A stretch of 64,000 nt of DNA, taken from assembly GCA_009993955.1 (NCBI GenBank), contig JAACSL010000002.1, positions 124,001 through 188,000 of the forward strand. Direction: 5' to 3'. Positions 47,249 through 56,306 of this stretch are shown here, piece after piece. The DNA is from Paraglaciecola sp. Its GTDB lineage: Bacteria; Pseudomonadota; Gammaproteobacteria; Enterobacterales; Alteromonadaceae. Within the stretch, counting starts at the first letter, position 1. Each line of letters begins with the position of its first letter. The position numbers and the translations under genes are program-made. The notes beneath the pieces are model-generated. The model did no database searches. It worked only from the letters and a program-made list of their open reading frames with translations, and was not told the DNA's origin.

Positions 47249-48493
47249 TCAATTCATTGACCTTGCGACCGAGATGGGATGATTTAAAACGCGAAGTGTG
47301 TATTCAAGGTATTGTTTAAATTCTTCTAGGTTTTGCAATGCCTGCTGCTCCTGCACCCAACGCGCAACAAAATAGTATTCTGTTGTTTTATCCGCAGAAA
47401 TTATCACTAACTCATTGTCAGCATCTTGCGCATTGGTGCGCCAATCTTCATGCCGGAAAAACAATGCCATGCCTAATTCATCATCGGCTAAACTTTGTTT
47501 GCCATAGGTCGCCATATAATTCCACTCACTGGTATTCTCAACATTGTGTAATTGCTGCACCTTGTGCCTCACGATTCCCAAGGCCATTTCGCCGAGTGAT
47601 TTTTCTGCACTTAGCGCAACATGGCTCAGACTACTTCCTGCTGTGGTCGTAAAGGTGCGTTTGATATCCATGTTCGTTGCGCCATCTGACCATCCCGATT
47701 GTGTCAGTGCCGCACTCGACTGCAGTGGCCCGTTATTCAAAACAATAGATTGCTGAGTATATTTTTGTTGCTTCACTAATGTGTTGTCCCGCCAGAAACC
47801 AATGCCACCTAAACCCAAAGAATTGCCCACTTTTAGAATGTCCATGCCCCAATCGGCTAAAGTATGGTAGTCAGTACCGTCCAAACCCACTCGTTGCAAC
47901 ACCATGGCGGGCTTGCGTTTTCCAAAAATATCCACCAAGGCCCTTTCATCAAAATACATGCGATAGGCAACATTGGCTGACTCCCAGCCAAAACCCTCAT
48001 ATTTAAATAATTTGTCGCCGATTTTGTGCGTGGACGGTAAATCCATTGCTGTCACGGCTTGATACAGCCCACCTTGAAAGATCCCCTCTGCATTTTGCTG
48101 AGCAGCAATGCGCACGCCCATCTCAGCTTGGGTTTGTGCAGCAAATACAGGGGCTAAGCGACCATTTAACAGTGAGATAATCACTATTTTTTTGCTGCTT
48201 CTGGCGGCGTAATCGACTACCACCAAAATAGCGTCTACCTCACCGTCGTGATCACGATCAACCAACTGATTTGGCACAACAGATTGCTCAATCATGGTCA
48301 CAAAGCCATTTTTCAACGCAGTTTTTTCCACTAAATCCAAGGGAATATACGTTGCTTGTTGACTGCGCGATTCATTCAAGGTGTTAGTTAATGTGAAAGA
48401 CTGGCGAAATTCTTGAGGTTTCGCACTAGCCGAGAACACCCAAGTAAGCATAACAAGGGCGGTGATGGGTAAAGTCATGCGCAATGGTGACAT
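47249..48493 (-). CDS. DUF4861 family exported protein
   Basis: 414 residues from ATG 48493, chosen for AAAGGATC upstream and a signal peptide (LPITALVMLTWVFSASA); the open frame reaches 48856 but would include the neighbour's region. The mature protein has DIFGKRKPAMVLQRVGLDGTDYHTLADWGMDILKVGNSLGLGG and a beta-rich C-terminus. DUF4861 proteins occur in polysaccharide-utilisation loci; a carbohydrate-binding or lyase-helper role is inferred. It is divergent from an alginate-lyase-like gene, with a shared operator candidate between them. Confidence 0.85.
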   Translation of the reverse strand: MSPLRMTLPITALVMLTWVFSASAKPQEFRQSFTLTNTLNESRSQQATYIPLDLVEKTALKNGFVTMIEQSVVPNQLVDRDHDGEVDAILVVVDYAARSSKKIVIISLLNGRLAPVFAAQTQAEMGVRIAAQQNAEGIFQGGLYQAVTAMDLPSTHKIGDKLFKYEGFGWESANVAYRMYFDERALVDIFGKRKPAMVLQRVGLDGTDYHTLADWGMDILKVGNSLGLGGIGFWRDNTLVKQQKYTQQSIVLNNGPLQSSAALTQSGWSDGATNMDIKRTFTTTAGSSLSHVALSAEKSLGEMALGIVRHKVQQLHNVENTSEWNYMATYGKQSLADDELGMALFFRHEDWRTNAQDADNELVIISADKTTEYYFVARWVQEQQALQNLEEFKQYLEYTLRVLNHPISVARSMN

Positions 48494-48551
48494 CGCTGAT
48501 CCTTTAGATAAAAGCGTAGACATGCAGTAGGGCAAACTATAACCTAAGAAA

Positions 48552-48566
48552 ATTGGTAATACCACC
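48552..48566. promoter_or_regulatory. Candidate GntR operator in DUF4861 / lyase divergent promoter
   Basis: ATTGGTAATACCACC matches 13 of 15 positions of the perfect palindrome ATTGGTAATACCAAT at 50696-50710 upstream of the GntR gene. The core resembles uronate-type FadR-family operators. Confidence 0.6.
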
Positions 48567-48644
48567 TTGCCGATTTTCATTTTACTGAGGTGACAGGTTG
48601 AAAGGTATGCTTTGCAAATGTTGTGCTCTAACAGGAGGAACTCG

Positions 48645-49907
48645 ATGCGTAATGTATTAACACCGGCACAAACGTGGCTGATGGTTATCAGTCTATTTTG
48701 GACACTAAACGCCTTTTCCTTGGCCCCACCTGAAATGCTTGTGCGCCTTTCACGCGAATCGATGCAGCTTAACAAAGATAAAGCGTTGCAGGGTGATGCG
48801 TCAGCACGCAAAGCAATTGAATTATTAGACCAAGCCGCAGCGAAATTACTTAACATTCAGCCACTTAGTGTGGTTTACCAAGGCACACTTGCCGATAGTG
48901 GTGACCCTCATGATTATTTCAGCCTTGGCCCTTATTGGTGGCCAGATCCCAGCAAAAAAGACGGTAAACCATGGGTGAGAAGAGATGGTGAAGTCAATCC
49001 ACTTAGCCGCGCAGCAGACCAAGACAAGGCGGCTTTTGTTCGATTTAATGAAGCCGTACAAACGCTATCACATGCCTATTTTTTTACCGATAAACAACCC
49101 TATGCACATAAAGCCGCACAATTAATACGAACCTGGTTTTTAGACGAGCAAAGCCTCATGCATCCGCATTTACAGTATGCACAGAGCATTCCGGGGCTTA
49201 ATAGTGGTCGAGGCATTGGCATTATCGATATGCGCTCCATGTACCGAGTTATCGACAGTATTCAATTATTGAAGGCGACAGACGTTTTTTCAGCGAAGGA
49301 ACAACATTCACTTAAACATTGGTTTGCCGAGTACCTCACGTGGCTAACCATCAGTCCTTTGGGCATTGAAGAAAGTAACACGGTAAACAACCATGCGAGT
49401 TTTTACATTTTGCAAGCAGCAAGCATCGCCTTATATTGTGGCCAGCAAGAACTGGCTAACCAGCTGCTTGCCAAGGGTTTACAACTCATCACACAACAAG
49501 TGGATGATAACGGAAGACAAGCTCATGAATTAGCCCGCACCAAACCCTTTCACTATAGTGCTTTCAACCTGCAAGCCTTGGTTGGTATAGCGGCATTGGC
49601 TTCGAAAGTAGGCAACGATGTCTGGTTGCAAGCACCTGAGGCTGAACCCAAATTAATTCTGGCTGCCGAGTATTTATTAAGGGGAGTATTGGCTGGCAAG
49701 ACTTGGCAGGGTAAGCAAGAGCCCCAAATCAGAAACGAACTATTGATTCCTGTATTACCTGAACTCATTACCGCTTATCAAATTGATTTGAGTCTGTATC
49801 AGACAATATGGACACAACACCCAAATCAAGCAAGCCAATGTGCCTTGCTCTTTGCTACTAACATGCCAGCTGTTTTACCCAACAACTATGAGCTCTGCCC
49901 TTACTAA
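48645..49907 (+). CDS. Alginate lyase family polysaccharide lyase
   Basis: 420 residues from ATG 48645 with AGGAGG upstream; the frame is open to 48612. A signal peptide (TWLMVISLFWTLNAFS) marks export. The alpha/alpha toroid alginate-lyase fold (PF05426) is suggested by DSGDPHDYFSLGPYWWPDPSKKDGKPW, NPHLQYAQSIPGLNSGRGIGIIDMRS and NNHASFYILQAAS, the region that holds catalytic Asn/His/Tyr residues. The blocks resemble the PL38/PL5 group; substrate could be alginate or another uronate polymer. It is divergent from DUF4861. Confidence 0.85.
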   Translation: MRNVLTPAQTWLMVISLFWTLNAFSLAPPEMLVRLSRESMQLNKDKALQGDASARKAIELLDQAAAKLLNIQPLSVVYQGTLADSGDPHDYFSLGPYWWPDPSKKDGKPWVRRDGEVNPLSRAADQDKAAFVRFNEAVQTLSHAYFFTDKQPYAHKAAQLIRTWFLDEQSLMHPHLQYAQSIPGLNSGRGIGIIDMRSMYRVIDSIQLLKATDVFSAKEQHSLKHWFAEYLTWLTISPLGIEESNTVNNHASFYILQAASIALYCGQQELANQLLAKGLQLITQQVDDNGRQAHELARTKPFHYSAFNLQALVGIAALASKVGNDVWLQAPEAEPKLILAAEYLLRGVLAGKTWQGKQEPQIRNELLIPVLPELITAYQIDLSLYQTIWTQHPNQASQCALLFATNMPAVLPNNYELCPY

Positions 49908-49942
49908 CAGGCTGGGGCTTTCGATTAGCAGAGTTTGAGCTT

Positions 49943-50638
49943 TTAAGCTTCTGGACCAAAGTGTGCAGCCGCAGCTGATGTGGCATTATCAATATGATGT
50001 TTCATGGCAATACGAGCGCGTTCCGGATTGCGTTTCTCTAATGCCTCTAATATCCGTTTGTGATCGTTTAACGAAGGGTGGATACCCTCTTTGCGGATAC
50101 TCTCCAAAAATGAAGTACTTAATACCGACTGATTACGCAATTCCCATAACCAATTCACCACCAAGTAGATGGCGCTGTTTTGTGATGCTTCGGCGATGAT
50201 GCTGTGAAACTTCCAATCCGCTTTTTCAGTCGCGTCTTCCTGTTTTTCTTCTTCTTCCATCTCCCGCAACGCCGTGCGCAATTGTGCTAACTGTGTTTCC
50301 GTTATTCGCTCCGCTGCCAACGCACAAGCTTCTGCTTCAATGATGTAGCGGATTTCAAGAATTTCAAAAGGCCCAACACCACGGTCGATGGTATATAAGG
50401 TTGGTTTTTTACCCGTTACATAAATGCCTGAGCCCGTTCGAATCTCAATGATCCCTGAAATCTCAAGGGCGATCATGGCTTCACGAATAGTCGGTCGACT
50501 CACCCCTAATTGACTGGCCAGATCTCGCTCCGCGGGAAAGCGCTCCCCTGGTTTTATTTTACCATCGCGGATCAGTTTAGATAATTGTTGCGCTACCTTG
50601 ATATACAAACGGTCTGTTTTAATAACCTGTAACTCCAA
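49943..50638 (-). CDS. GntR family (FadR subfamily) transcriptional regulator
   Basis: 231 residues from a TTG at 50638 preceded by GGGAG seven bases away; another TTG at 50677 is possible. A winged-helix GntR domain (KLIRDGKIKPGERFPAERDLASQLGVSRPTIREAMIALEISG) is followed by an all-helical FCD ligand-binding domain with metal-type histidines (FHSIIAEAS, HKRILEALEKRN). FadR-type regulators near sugar-acid genes usually sense uronates or their products. A perfect palindrome just upstream and its near copy at 48552 suggest autoregulation and control of the lyase pair. Confidence 0.93.
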   Translation of the reverse strand: MELQVIKTDRLYIKVAQQLSKLIRDGKIKPGERFPAERDLASQLGVSRPTIREAMIALEISGIIEIRTGSGIYVTGKKPTLYTIDRGVGPFEILEIRYIIEAEACALAAERITETQLAQLRTALREMEEEEKQEDATEKADWKFHSIIAEASQNSAIYLVVNWLWELRNQSVLSTSFLESIRKEGIHPSLNDHKRILEALEKRNPERARIAMKHHIDNATSAAAAHFGPEA

Positions 50639-50695
50639 CCTAAGACTCCCGTGTTGCGTATTTACCCTGGCTGTCAAAGCTTGTTAGCCCTGTCA

Positions 50696-50710
50696 ATTGG
50701 TAATACCAAT
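50696..50710. promoter_or_regulatory. Candidate GntR autoregulatory operator
   Basis: ATTGGTAATACCAAT is a perfect 15-bp palindrome (7-bp arms around a central A), 58 bp upstream of the chosen GntR start and sharing the 14-mer AATTGGTAATACCA exactly with 48551-48564. Confidence 0.7.
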
Positions 50711-51050
50711 ATAGTTTTAGGTAACTATAGTAAATGTCCCGTGTCGATTGTGCCACTACTATATAACTGGATTAAATTGCATATCACTGGCCTTTTTTCA
50801 TCGCCAAGCAGTTTACTGAGTAAGTTTAGCGATCGAAGCTGAAAGCCATCCAGCTCAAATACTATTTATAATATTTATTCCTGACTTTTCCGTGCCGAGT
50901 GTAAGTTGACAAAAAGTTAAACTTACGCTTATTGCCGAGTTTTGCATCGGCTAATTACGCTTAAAACAAGCAATAAAATGGCGATTGGTGGAACATATGT
51001 TATACCTTTTGCTGTTAATAAAAAGTTGCAATTTTGTGTTGATTCCAGTA

Positions 51051-51070
51051 TTTATATGATAAATAGTATT
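51051..51070. promoter_or_regulatory. Candidate operator or -10-like element upstream of TonB receptor
   Basis: TTTATATGATAAATAGTATT differs at 3 of 20 positions from 57941-57960 upstream of the alpha-galactosidase gene. A related block in reverse lies at 61004-61023 upstream of the second GntR gene. Confidence 0.45.
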
Positions 51071-51128
51071 AGATAGTCAGCTTAGACTATTCAGTGATGC
51101 TACAACAACAATCCGGGGGGATTACATT

Positions 51129-53909
51129 TTGGACATAACTCATAAATTATCTTTTAACAAAAAATCCGTATTAAGCTTGGCTATTGCCAGTGTATTAGCC
51201 GGCGGTCAGGTGTATGCACAAGAAGCGCCAGCTGCAACAGGTGATGACAATTTCGAAGTCATCGAAGTTCGTGGTTTGATTAGCAGTTTAAAACGCGCTT
51301 TTTCCGATAAAAAAGAAGCATTAATCGTTTCTGACGGTATTGCTGCAGAAGATTTAGGTAAATTTCCAGATCAGAACGTTGCGGAATCATTACAACGTAT
51401 TACTGGTGTAGCCATCGATCGCAGTGGTGGTGAAGGTCAACTTATTTCAGTGCGTGGTTTTGGTCCACAATTTAACCTCGTGACGGTAAATGGCCGTCAA
51501 ATGGCTTCTGAGCGAGCGGGTCGCGAATTCAGCTTCGATACCTTAGCGTCTGAACTCATTGCTGGAGCAGATATCTACAAAACCTCCAACGCGTCTAATC
51601 AAGAGGGTGGCATTGGTTCTTATATTAATTTAAAAACTGCCAAGCCTTTTGATCTTGATGGTTTTAAAGCGGTAGGTAGTTTAAAAGGTACTTACGACAG
51701 CTTATCAGAAGACACCACACCCGCTTTTTCTGGCTTGGTCAGCAATACCTTTGATGATGGTAAATTGGGTGTATTAGCATCGCTGTCGGTACAAAAACGT
51801 AATGCACAAATCAACCAAGCCGATACACGTGGTTTCTACCGCGTTAATCGTATCGCAACCAATGATTTTGATGCCGCAGCGGGTACGGGCAAAGAAGCGT
51901 TTAATGTCTATGTGCCGCGTAACCTCGACTTAACATCTAACGTTGAAGACCGTACACGTACCAGTGGCACGCTGGTTGTGCAATATGCACCGTCTGATGA
52001 TTTGTCGCTGACCTTCGATGGTTTGTACTCGAAATTTGAAGTCGATTCACAAGTAAGCAATTACGCCAACTGGTTCACACCCGGCAACTTCCGTGATTTT
52101 GAAGTCGACCAAGCAACGGAAACGGTGGTGTATTGGTCACACAATGCCTTCAACGATCCAATGGGTGGTGGTTCAGGTGCAACCGACTTTGTTCAACAAG
52201 GCTTAGATCGCAATGTTGAAATTAAAGCCTTTGGTTTTAACGCTGATTGGGATTTAAGTGAAAAGCTTAACTTAAACTTTGATTTATCAACCTCTAAAGC
52301 AGAAGACTTAAGTGGTGACCAAAGCCGAGTTTTCACGGTAATGGGTTACGCCAATGGTTACACCTATGATTTCACTCAAGGTGGCGCCCTTCCTTCTTTC
52401 TCTTCAGACGGTATCTCAGGTCCATTTACTCAAGCAGATTCTAGTAAGTTACGTGCCCACTACGTAGAACGTGGCGGTGATGAACGTGAAGACGAAATCA
52501 CAGAAATGCGTGCTGATTTCAAATATATGCCAGACAGTGACACCTTCACCATGTTGCGTTTTGGTTTGTATACCCAAGATCGTACCAAGTCTGCCAAAGT
52601 GTTCCAATCACCTAGCTTACCCAACTGTTTCTATTGTGGTTATGGTGCCGACGTACCAGATGATCTAGCCTATTTGGTGTCACCAAATGGTTGGTTTGAT
52701 GGTATTCCGTCTTCGTTTTTTGGGTATAACGTTGATGCCTATTTAGCTTACTTAGAATCCGATGCCGCCATTACAGAACAAAGTGCTAACCGGGGTGAAA
52801 ATGCCGCAACTAACATTGCTGCCTTTGCCGCTTTAAATGGTTACACCCCTGTTGAACTCGGTACGAGTTTTGAAATCAGCGAAGAAATTTTAGCTGCCTA
52901 TGCTGACTTTGTCTTCCAAGGTGATTTAGGCGATGTACCCTGGACAGTGAATGTTGGCTTCCGCTACAGCCAAACCGACAGCACTGCCTCAGGCAATCAA
53001 GCGACCTTGTTAGATATTCAACAGAACCCACTTGATGGCACAATTTTGGATCAAATTTATCAAGTAGATAGCAATGGCCAACGTGTGTCTGTGCCTATTT
53101 CACTGAAAAATTCATACAGCAATTTATTGCCTAGTGTGAACGCGAAGTTTGAAATTGAAGACAACATGTTATTACGTTTCGGGTATTCAGAAACCCTGAC
53201 TCGTCCGACTCTGGAAAGCATGCGCCCGGTCACCAACATCGGTACCACACGCCCAGACTTACTGTTGGCAAGTGGTGGTAACCCTTACTTAACTCCGTTC
53301 TTGTCTACCAACTGGGATGTGTCTTACGAATGGTACTATGCTGACGCCAGTGCTGTGTCGATCGGTATTTTCAGCAAAGAAGTAGACGGCTTCATCACCC
53401 AAACGCCAGCGCCTGAGCAAATATCGCTAGCCAGTGGCAGTTATGAGTTTCAAATTACTCGCCCACGTAATGGCGAAACGGCGAAAGTTGACGGTTTAGA
53501 AATGGCCTGGACGCATACTTGGGAAAATGGTTTTGGCTTCCAAGTTAACGCCACCGTGGTAAACAGTGATGGCGATGATAACTTTGCATTAGAAGGCTTA
53601 GGTGATTCACAAAACGTTGTTGGTTTCTATGAAAAAGATGGTTTCCAAGCACGTATAGCCTTTAACAATCGCGAGTCATTCTTACAAACACTGCGCAATG
53701 GTGATACCGGCGAACCTGAGTATGTCGATACTTATGGTCAGTGGGACTTGAGCGCCAGTTATGATATCAGCGAGGAGCTAACGGTTATTTTTGAAGGGAT
53801 TAACGTCACCGACGAATACACCAACAAACACGGAAGGTTAGTGAGTCACTTCACTGAGCAAGTACGCTCAGGAGCACGATTTGCCATTGGTGTTCGAGGC
53901 TCATTCTAG
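51129..53909 (+). CDS. TonB-dependent outer-membrane receptor
   Basis: 926 residues from a TTG at 51129. A signal peptide (VLSLAIASVLAGGQVYA) precedes a TonB box (EVIEVRG), a plug domain (SDGIAAEDLGKFPDQNVAESLQRITGV and VRGFGPQFNLVTVNGRQ) and a 22-strand barrel ending with the typical C-terminal phenylalanine (GVRGSF). This SusC-like TonB receptor group in Alteromonadales imports oligosaccharides. It is followed by a terminator, then a flavin halogenase, SapC and a sugar symporter, so alpha-galactosides or uronic oligosaccharides are the likely cargo. Confidence 0.95.
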   Translation: MDITHKLSFNKKSVLSLAIASVLAGGQVYAQEAPAATGDDNFEVIEVRGLISSLKRAFSDKKEALIVSDGIAAEDLGKFPDQNVAESLQRITGVAIDRSGGEGQLISVRGFGPQFNLVTVNGRQMASERAGREFSFDTLASELIAGADIYKTSNASNQEGGIGSYINLKTAKPFDLDGFKAVGSLKGTYDSLSEDTTPAFSGLVSNTFDDGKLGVLASLSVQKRNAQINQADTRGFYRVNRIATNDFDAAAGTGKEAFNVYVPRNLDLTSNVEDRTRTSGTLVVQYAPSDDLSLTFDGLYSKFEVDSQVSNYANWFTPGNFRDFEVDQATETVVYWSHNAFNDPMGGGSGATDFVQQGLDRNVEIKAFGFNADWDLSEKLNLNFDLSTSKAEDLSGDQSRVFTVMGYANGYTYDFTQGGALPSFSSDGISGPFTQADSSKLRAHYVERGGDEREDEITEMRADFKYMPDSDTFTMLRFGLYTQDRTKSAKVFQSPSLPNCFYCGYGADVPDDLAYLVSPNGWFDGIPSSFFGYNVDAYLAYLESDAAITEQSANRGENAATNIAAFAALNGYTPVELGTSFEISEEILAAYADFVFQGDLGDVPWTVNVGFRYSQTDSTASGNQATLLDIQQNPLDGTILDQIYQVDSNGQRVSVPISLKNSYSNLLPSVNAKFEIEDNMLLRFGYSETLTRPTLESMRPVTNIGTTRPDLLLASGGNPYLTPFLSTNWDVSYEWYYADASAVSIGIFSKEVDGFITQTPAPEQISLASGSYEFQITRPRNGETAKVDGLEMAWTHTWENGFGFQVNATVVNSDGDDNFALEGLGDSQNVVGFYEKDGFQARIAFNNRESFLQTLRNGDTGEPEYVDTYGQWDLSASYDISEELTVIFEGINVTDEYTNKHGRLVSHFTEQVRSGARFAIGVRGSF

Positions 53910-53930
53910 TAAGCTAAACAAGCAAAGTTA

Positions 53931-53955
53931 AAAAAGGGGAGTATTCCCCTTTTTT
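53931..53955 (+). terminator. Rho-independent terminator after TonB receptor
   Basis: AAAAAGGGGA-GTAT-TCCCCTTTTTT, 22 bp after the stop. Read-through would link the receptor with the next three genes. Confidence 0.93.
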
Positions 53956-53989
53956 GCTTACTGCCATAAAGTAAATGTAGGGACAAAAC

Positions 53990-55531
53990 TTGTCAGTTGT
54001 AATCAAGCGAATTGTCGTACTAGGCGGTGGTACCGCAGGTTGGATCACAGCGGGTTTGTTGGCAAAGAAACACGCTGGGCGATCGCCTAATGAAGGTATC
54101 CAAATAAGCCTAATCGAATCTGCCGATATCGGCATCATTGGCGTGGGTGAGGGCACGTGGCCCACCATGCGTCAGACATTAGCTAAATTAGGCATTTCTG
54201 AAACGCAATTTATACGTCAATGTGGCGCAACCTTTAAACAAGCCAGTAAGTTTGTCAATTGGATCAAAGCCAATAATGATGTGTATTACCATCCCTTTAC
54301 TGAACCGCAAGGTCATAACAAAGTTGAACTAGCACCCTATTGGCAAGCATTGATGCCACCAGGTAGCAGCTTTGCAGAAGCAGTTACCTTTCAACACTAT
54401 TTATGTGAACAAGGTCTCGCTCCCAAAACCATCGCCAATAAAGAATACGAAGTTGTTGCCAACTATGGTTATCACCTCGATGCCAATAAATTTATAGGCC
54501 TTCTGCGTGATCATTGCGTCGAGCAGCTGGGTGTAGAGCACATTGTTGATACGGTTGCCAAAGTCAATCGTCGAGCCAATGGCGATATCGCCTCATTGCA
54601 AACTGTCGCTCACGGCGAACAGGTCGCTGAACTTTTTGTCGATTGTTCAGGACTACGTAGCCTGTTATTAGGGGAAACCCTGAATGTGCCTTTTATGCCC
54701 TGCACAAACGTATTTTTGGCCGATACGGCCCTCGCCACGCAAGTTCCCTATGACAACCCACAGGCACCTGTCGCGAGTCAAACCATTGCTACTGCGCAGC
54801 CTGCTGGTTGGATTTGGGATATAGGCTTGCAAACACGTCGTGGCGTGGGTTACGTATACAGCAGTGCCCACAGTTCAGAACAGACAGCGCGGGACACCCT
54901 TGCTCAGTATGTGGGCAGCGCACAAGGTTCTGAGGCCAGGAAAATCACTTTCACCCCAGGGCATCGCCAACTTTTTTGGCAAAACAACTGTGTGGCAGTG
55001 GGTCTTTCTGCTGGATTTCTCGAACCACTAGAAGCTTCAGCGCTGATGTTGATTGAAACCTCAGCAAATTATATTGCCGACCAATTACCGGCGGTCACCG
55101 ATTTACTGCCCCTTGTGGCGCAACGTTTTAATCATATGATGCTGAAAAAATGGCGAGGTGTGATTGATTTTCTGAAATTGCATTATGTGCTAAGTGAGCG
55201 CACTGAACCTTTTTGGCAGCAACATCGACAGGCAGAAACGGTACCTGATAGTTTGCAGGCCTTGTTAAAACTGTGGGCGTATCGCTCGCCAAATGAATAT
55301 GATTTTACCGATGCTGTCGAGGCATTTAGTGCTGCCAGTTATCAATATATCCTCTACGGCGCGGGCTTTCACACTGACTTCTCGCACATGCCGCATTTGT
55401 ATCAGCAGGGTGTATTGGCGCAGAAGCACTTACAACTGAATCAAAAACGACTAGACCAACTAAAATTTACCTTACCGAAACATCGGGATTTGCTCAATAA
55501 GCTAAATTCCATAAGTTTTTCAACAATTTAA
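53990..55531 (+). CDS. Tryptophan 7-halogenase-like flavoprotein
   Basis: 513 residues from a TTG at 53990 with AGGGA upstream. FAD-binding VVLGGGTAGWITAGLLAKKH, GVGEGTWPTMRQTL, CGATFKQASKFVNW with the lysine equivalent to the halogenase catalytic one and VGLSAGFLEPLEAS with the glutamate are kept; the usual WxWxIP reads WIWDIG, so the proline is missing. Halogenase homologues of this type sit beside TonB receptors and SapC in many sugar loci, and true halogenation there is unproven. It is part of a halogenase-SapC-symporter run. Confidence 0.9.
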   Translation: MSVVIKRIVVLGGGTAGWITAGLLAKKHAGRSPNEGIQISLIESADIGIIGVGEGTWPTMRQTLAKLGISETQFIRQCGATFKQASKFVNWIKANNDVYYHPFTEPQGHNKVELAPYWQALMPPGSSFAEAVTFQHYLCEQGLAPKTIANKEYEVVANYGYHLDANKFIGLLRDHCVEQLGVEHIVDTVAKVNRRANGDIASLQTVAHGEQVAELFVDCSGLRSLLLGETLNVPFMPCTNVFLADTALATQVPYDNPQAPVASQTIATAQPAGWIWDIGLQTRRGVGYVYSSAHSSEQTARDTLAQYVGSAQGSEARKITFTPGHRQLFWQNNCVAVGLSAGFLEPLEASALMLIETSANYIADQLPAVTDLLPLVAQRFNHMMLKKWRGVIDFLKLHYVLSERTEPFWQQHRQAETVPDSLQALLKLWAYRSPNEYDFTDAVEAFSAASYQYILYGAGFHTDFSHMPHLYQQGVLAQKHLQLNQKRLDQLKFTLPKHRDLLNKLNSISFSTI

Positions 55532-55553
55532 TATCAGCGAACGAGAATTATAC

Positions 55554-56306
55554 ATGGCTCAGTATGTCCCACTCGACCCACAACAACATAAAGCGACACG
55601 TGTTAAATCACACAGTGGCTTTGCTTTTGCCCAACACCAAAATCATTGTGCCTTAAATGTGCATGAATTTGGCGCGGCCGCCAGTAGCTTTCCAGTGATG
55701 TACATGAAAGACCCACAGCAAGGGCAATTTCGGGCTGTCGCTTTGTTCGGACTCGTTGCTGGCACTAATTTGTATTGTGCTGGTGATGATTGGTTGGGTG
55801 TCTACGTGCCAGATACTTTTGGCAGACGTCCTTTTGATTTAGGCCCTGATCCCGAACAGGAAAAAACCCTCACACTGTATATTGATCAACAAAGTGACTA
55901 TTTAAGTGAGACAGAGGGTGAAGCCCTGTTTGCAGACAATGAGCCCACGCAGTTTTTACAACGTGTGCAGCAAAAAATGGCAGAGTATTATCAGCAAGAA
56001 AAACTCAGCCATGAGTTTTTAAAACTGTTGCTCGACAACAAGTTACTCAAAGAAATGGCCTTGCTGATTGACTTTGCAGACGGCAAAAAAAATCGGGTAG
56101 TGGGTTTATATACCATCGACGAAGACGCACTACGCAGCTTAGATAGTGAAACGGTGTTAGCCCTCAACCAGCGTAATTTTTTAATGCCCATGCACGCCAT
56201 GCTCAATTCGTTGATCCAGATCAATCGGCTGATCAAGTTACACAATCAAACTGCCCAGCCCAAGATTCTGGCGGTTAATATGCGCAGTGAGCAAGGGGAA
56301 GTTTAA
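55554..56306 (+). CDS. SapC family protein
   Basis: 250 residues, soluble, no signal peptide. Family features: VPLDPQQHKATRVK at the start, FPVMYMKDPQQGQFRAVALFGL, LYCAGDDWLGVYVPDTFGRRPF and VVGLYTIDEDALRSL. SapC proteins are regularly encoded beside TonB receptors and flavin halogenase-like genes; their role is unclear. It is 22 bp after the halogenase and directly joined to the symporter gene. Confidence 0.92.
   Translation: MAQYVPLDPQQHKATRVKSHSGFAFAQHQNHCALNVHEFGAAASSFPVMYMKDPQQGQFRAVALFGLVAGTNLYCAGDDWLGVYVPDTFGRRPFDLGPDPEQEKTLTLYIDQQSDYLSETEGEALFADNEPTQFLQRVQQKMAEYYQQEKLSHEFLKLLLDNKLLKEMALLIDFADGKKNRVVGLYTIDEDALRSLDSETVLALNQRNFLMPMHAMLNSLIQINRLIKLHNQTAQPKILAVNMRSEQGEV

Larger units (their letters stand above)
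50639..51128. promoter_or_regulatory. Regulatory intergenic region between GntR and TonB receptor (490 bp)
   Basis: No gene here. It holds the perfect palindrome ATTGGTAATACCAAT (50696-50710), an inverted repeat TATAGTT-TTAGGT-AACTATA (50710-50729), a TATGATAAAT element at 51055-51064 and the inverted repeat ATAGTC-AGCTTA-GACTAT (51073-51090). The TonB start TTG at 51129 is preceded by a run of G that may serve as ribosome site. Confidence 0.7.

Noticed and set aside
48494-48856. Longer 535-residue form of the DUF4861 protein
   Set aside because: It would overlap the divergent lyase gene and put 120 non-family residues before a clear signal peptide with its own ribosome site.
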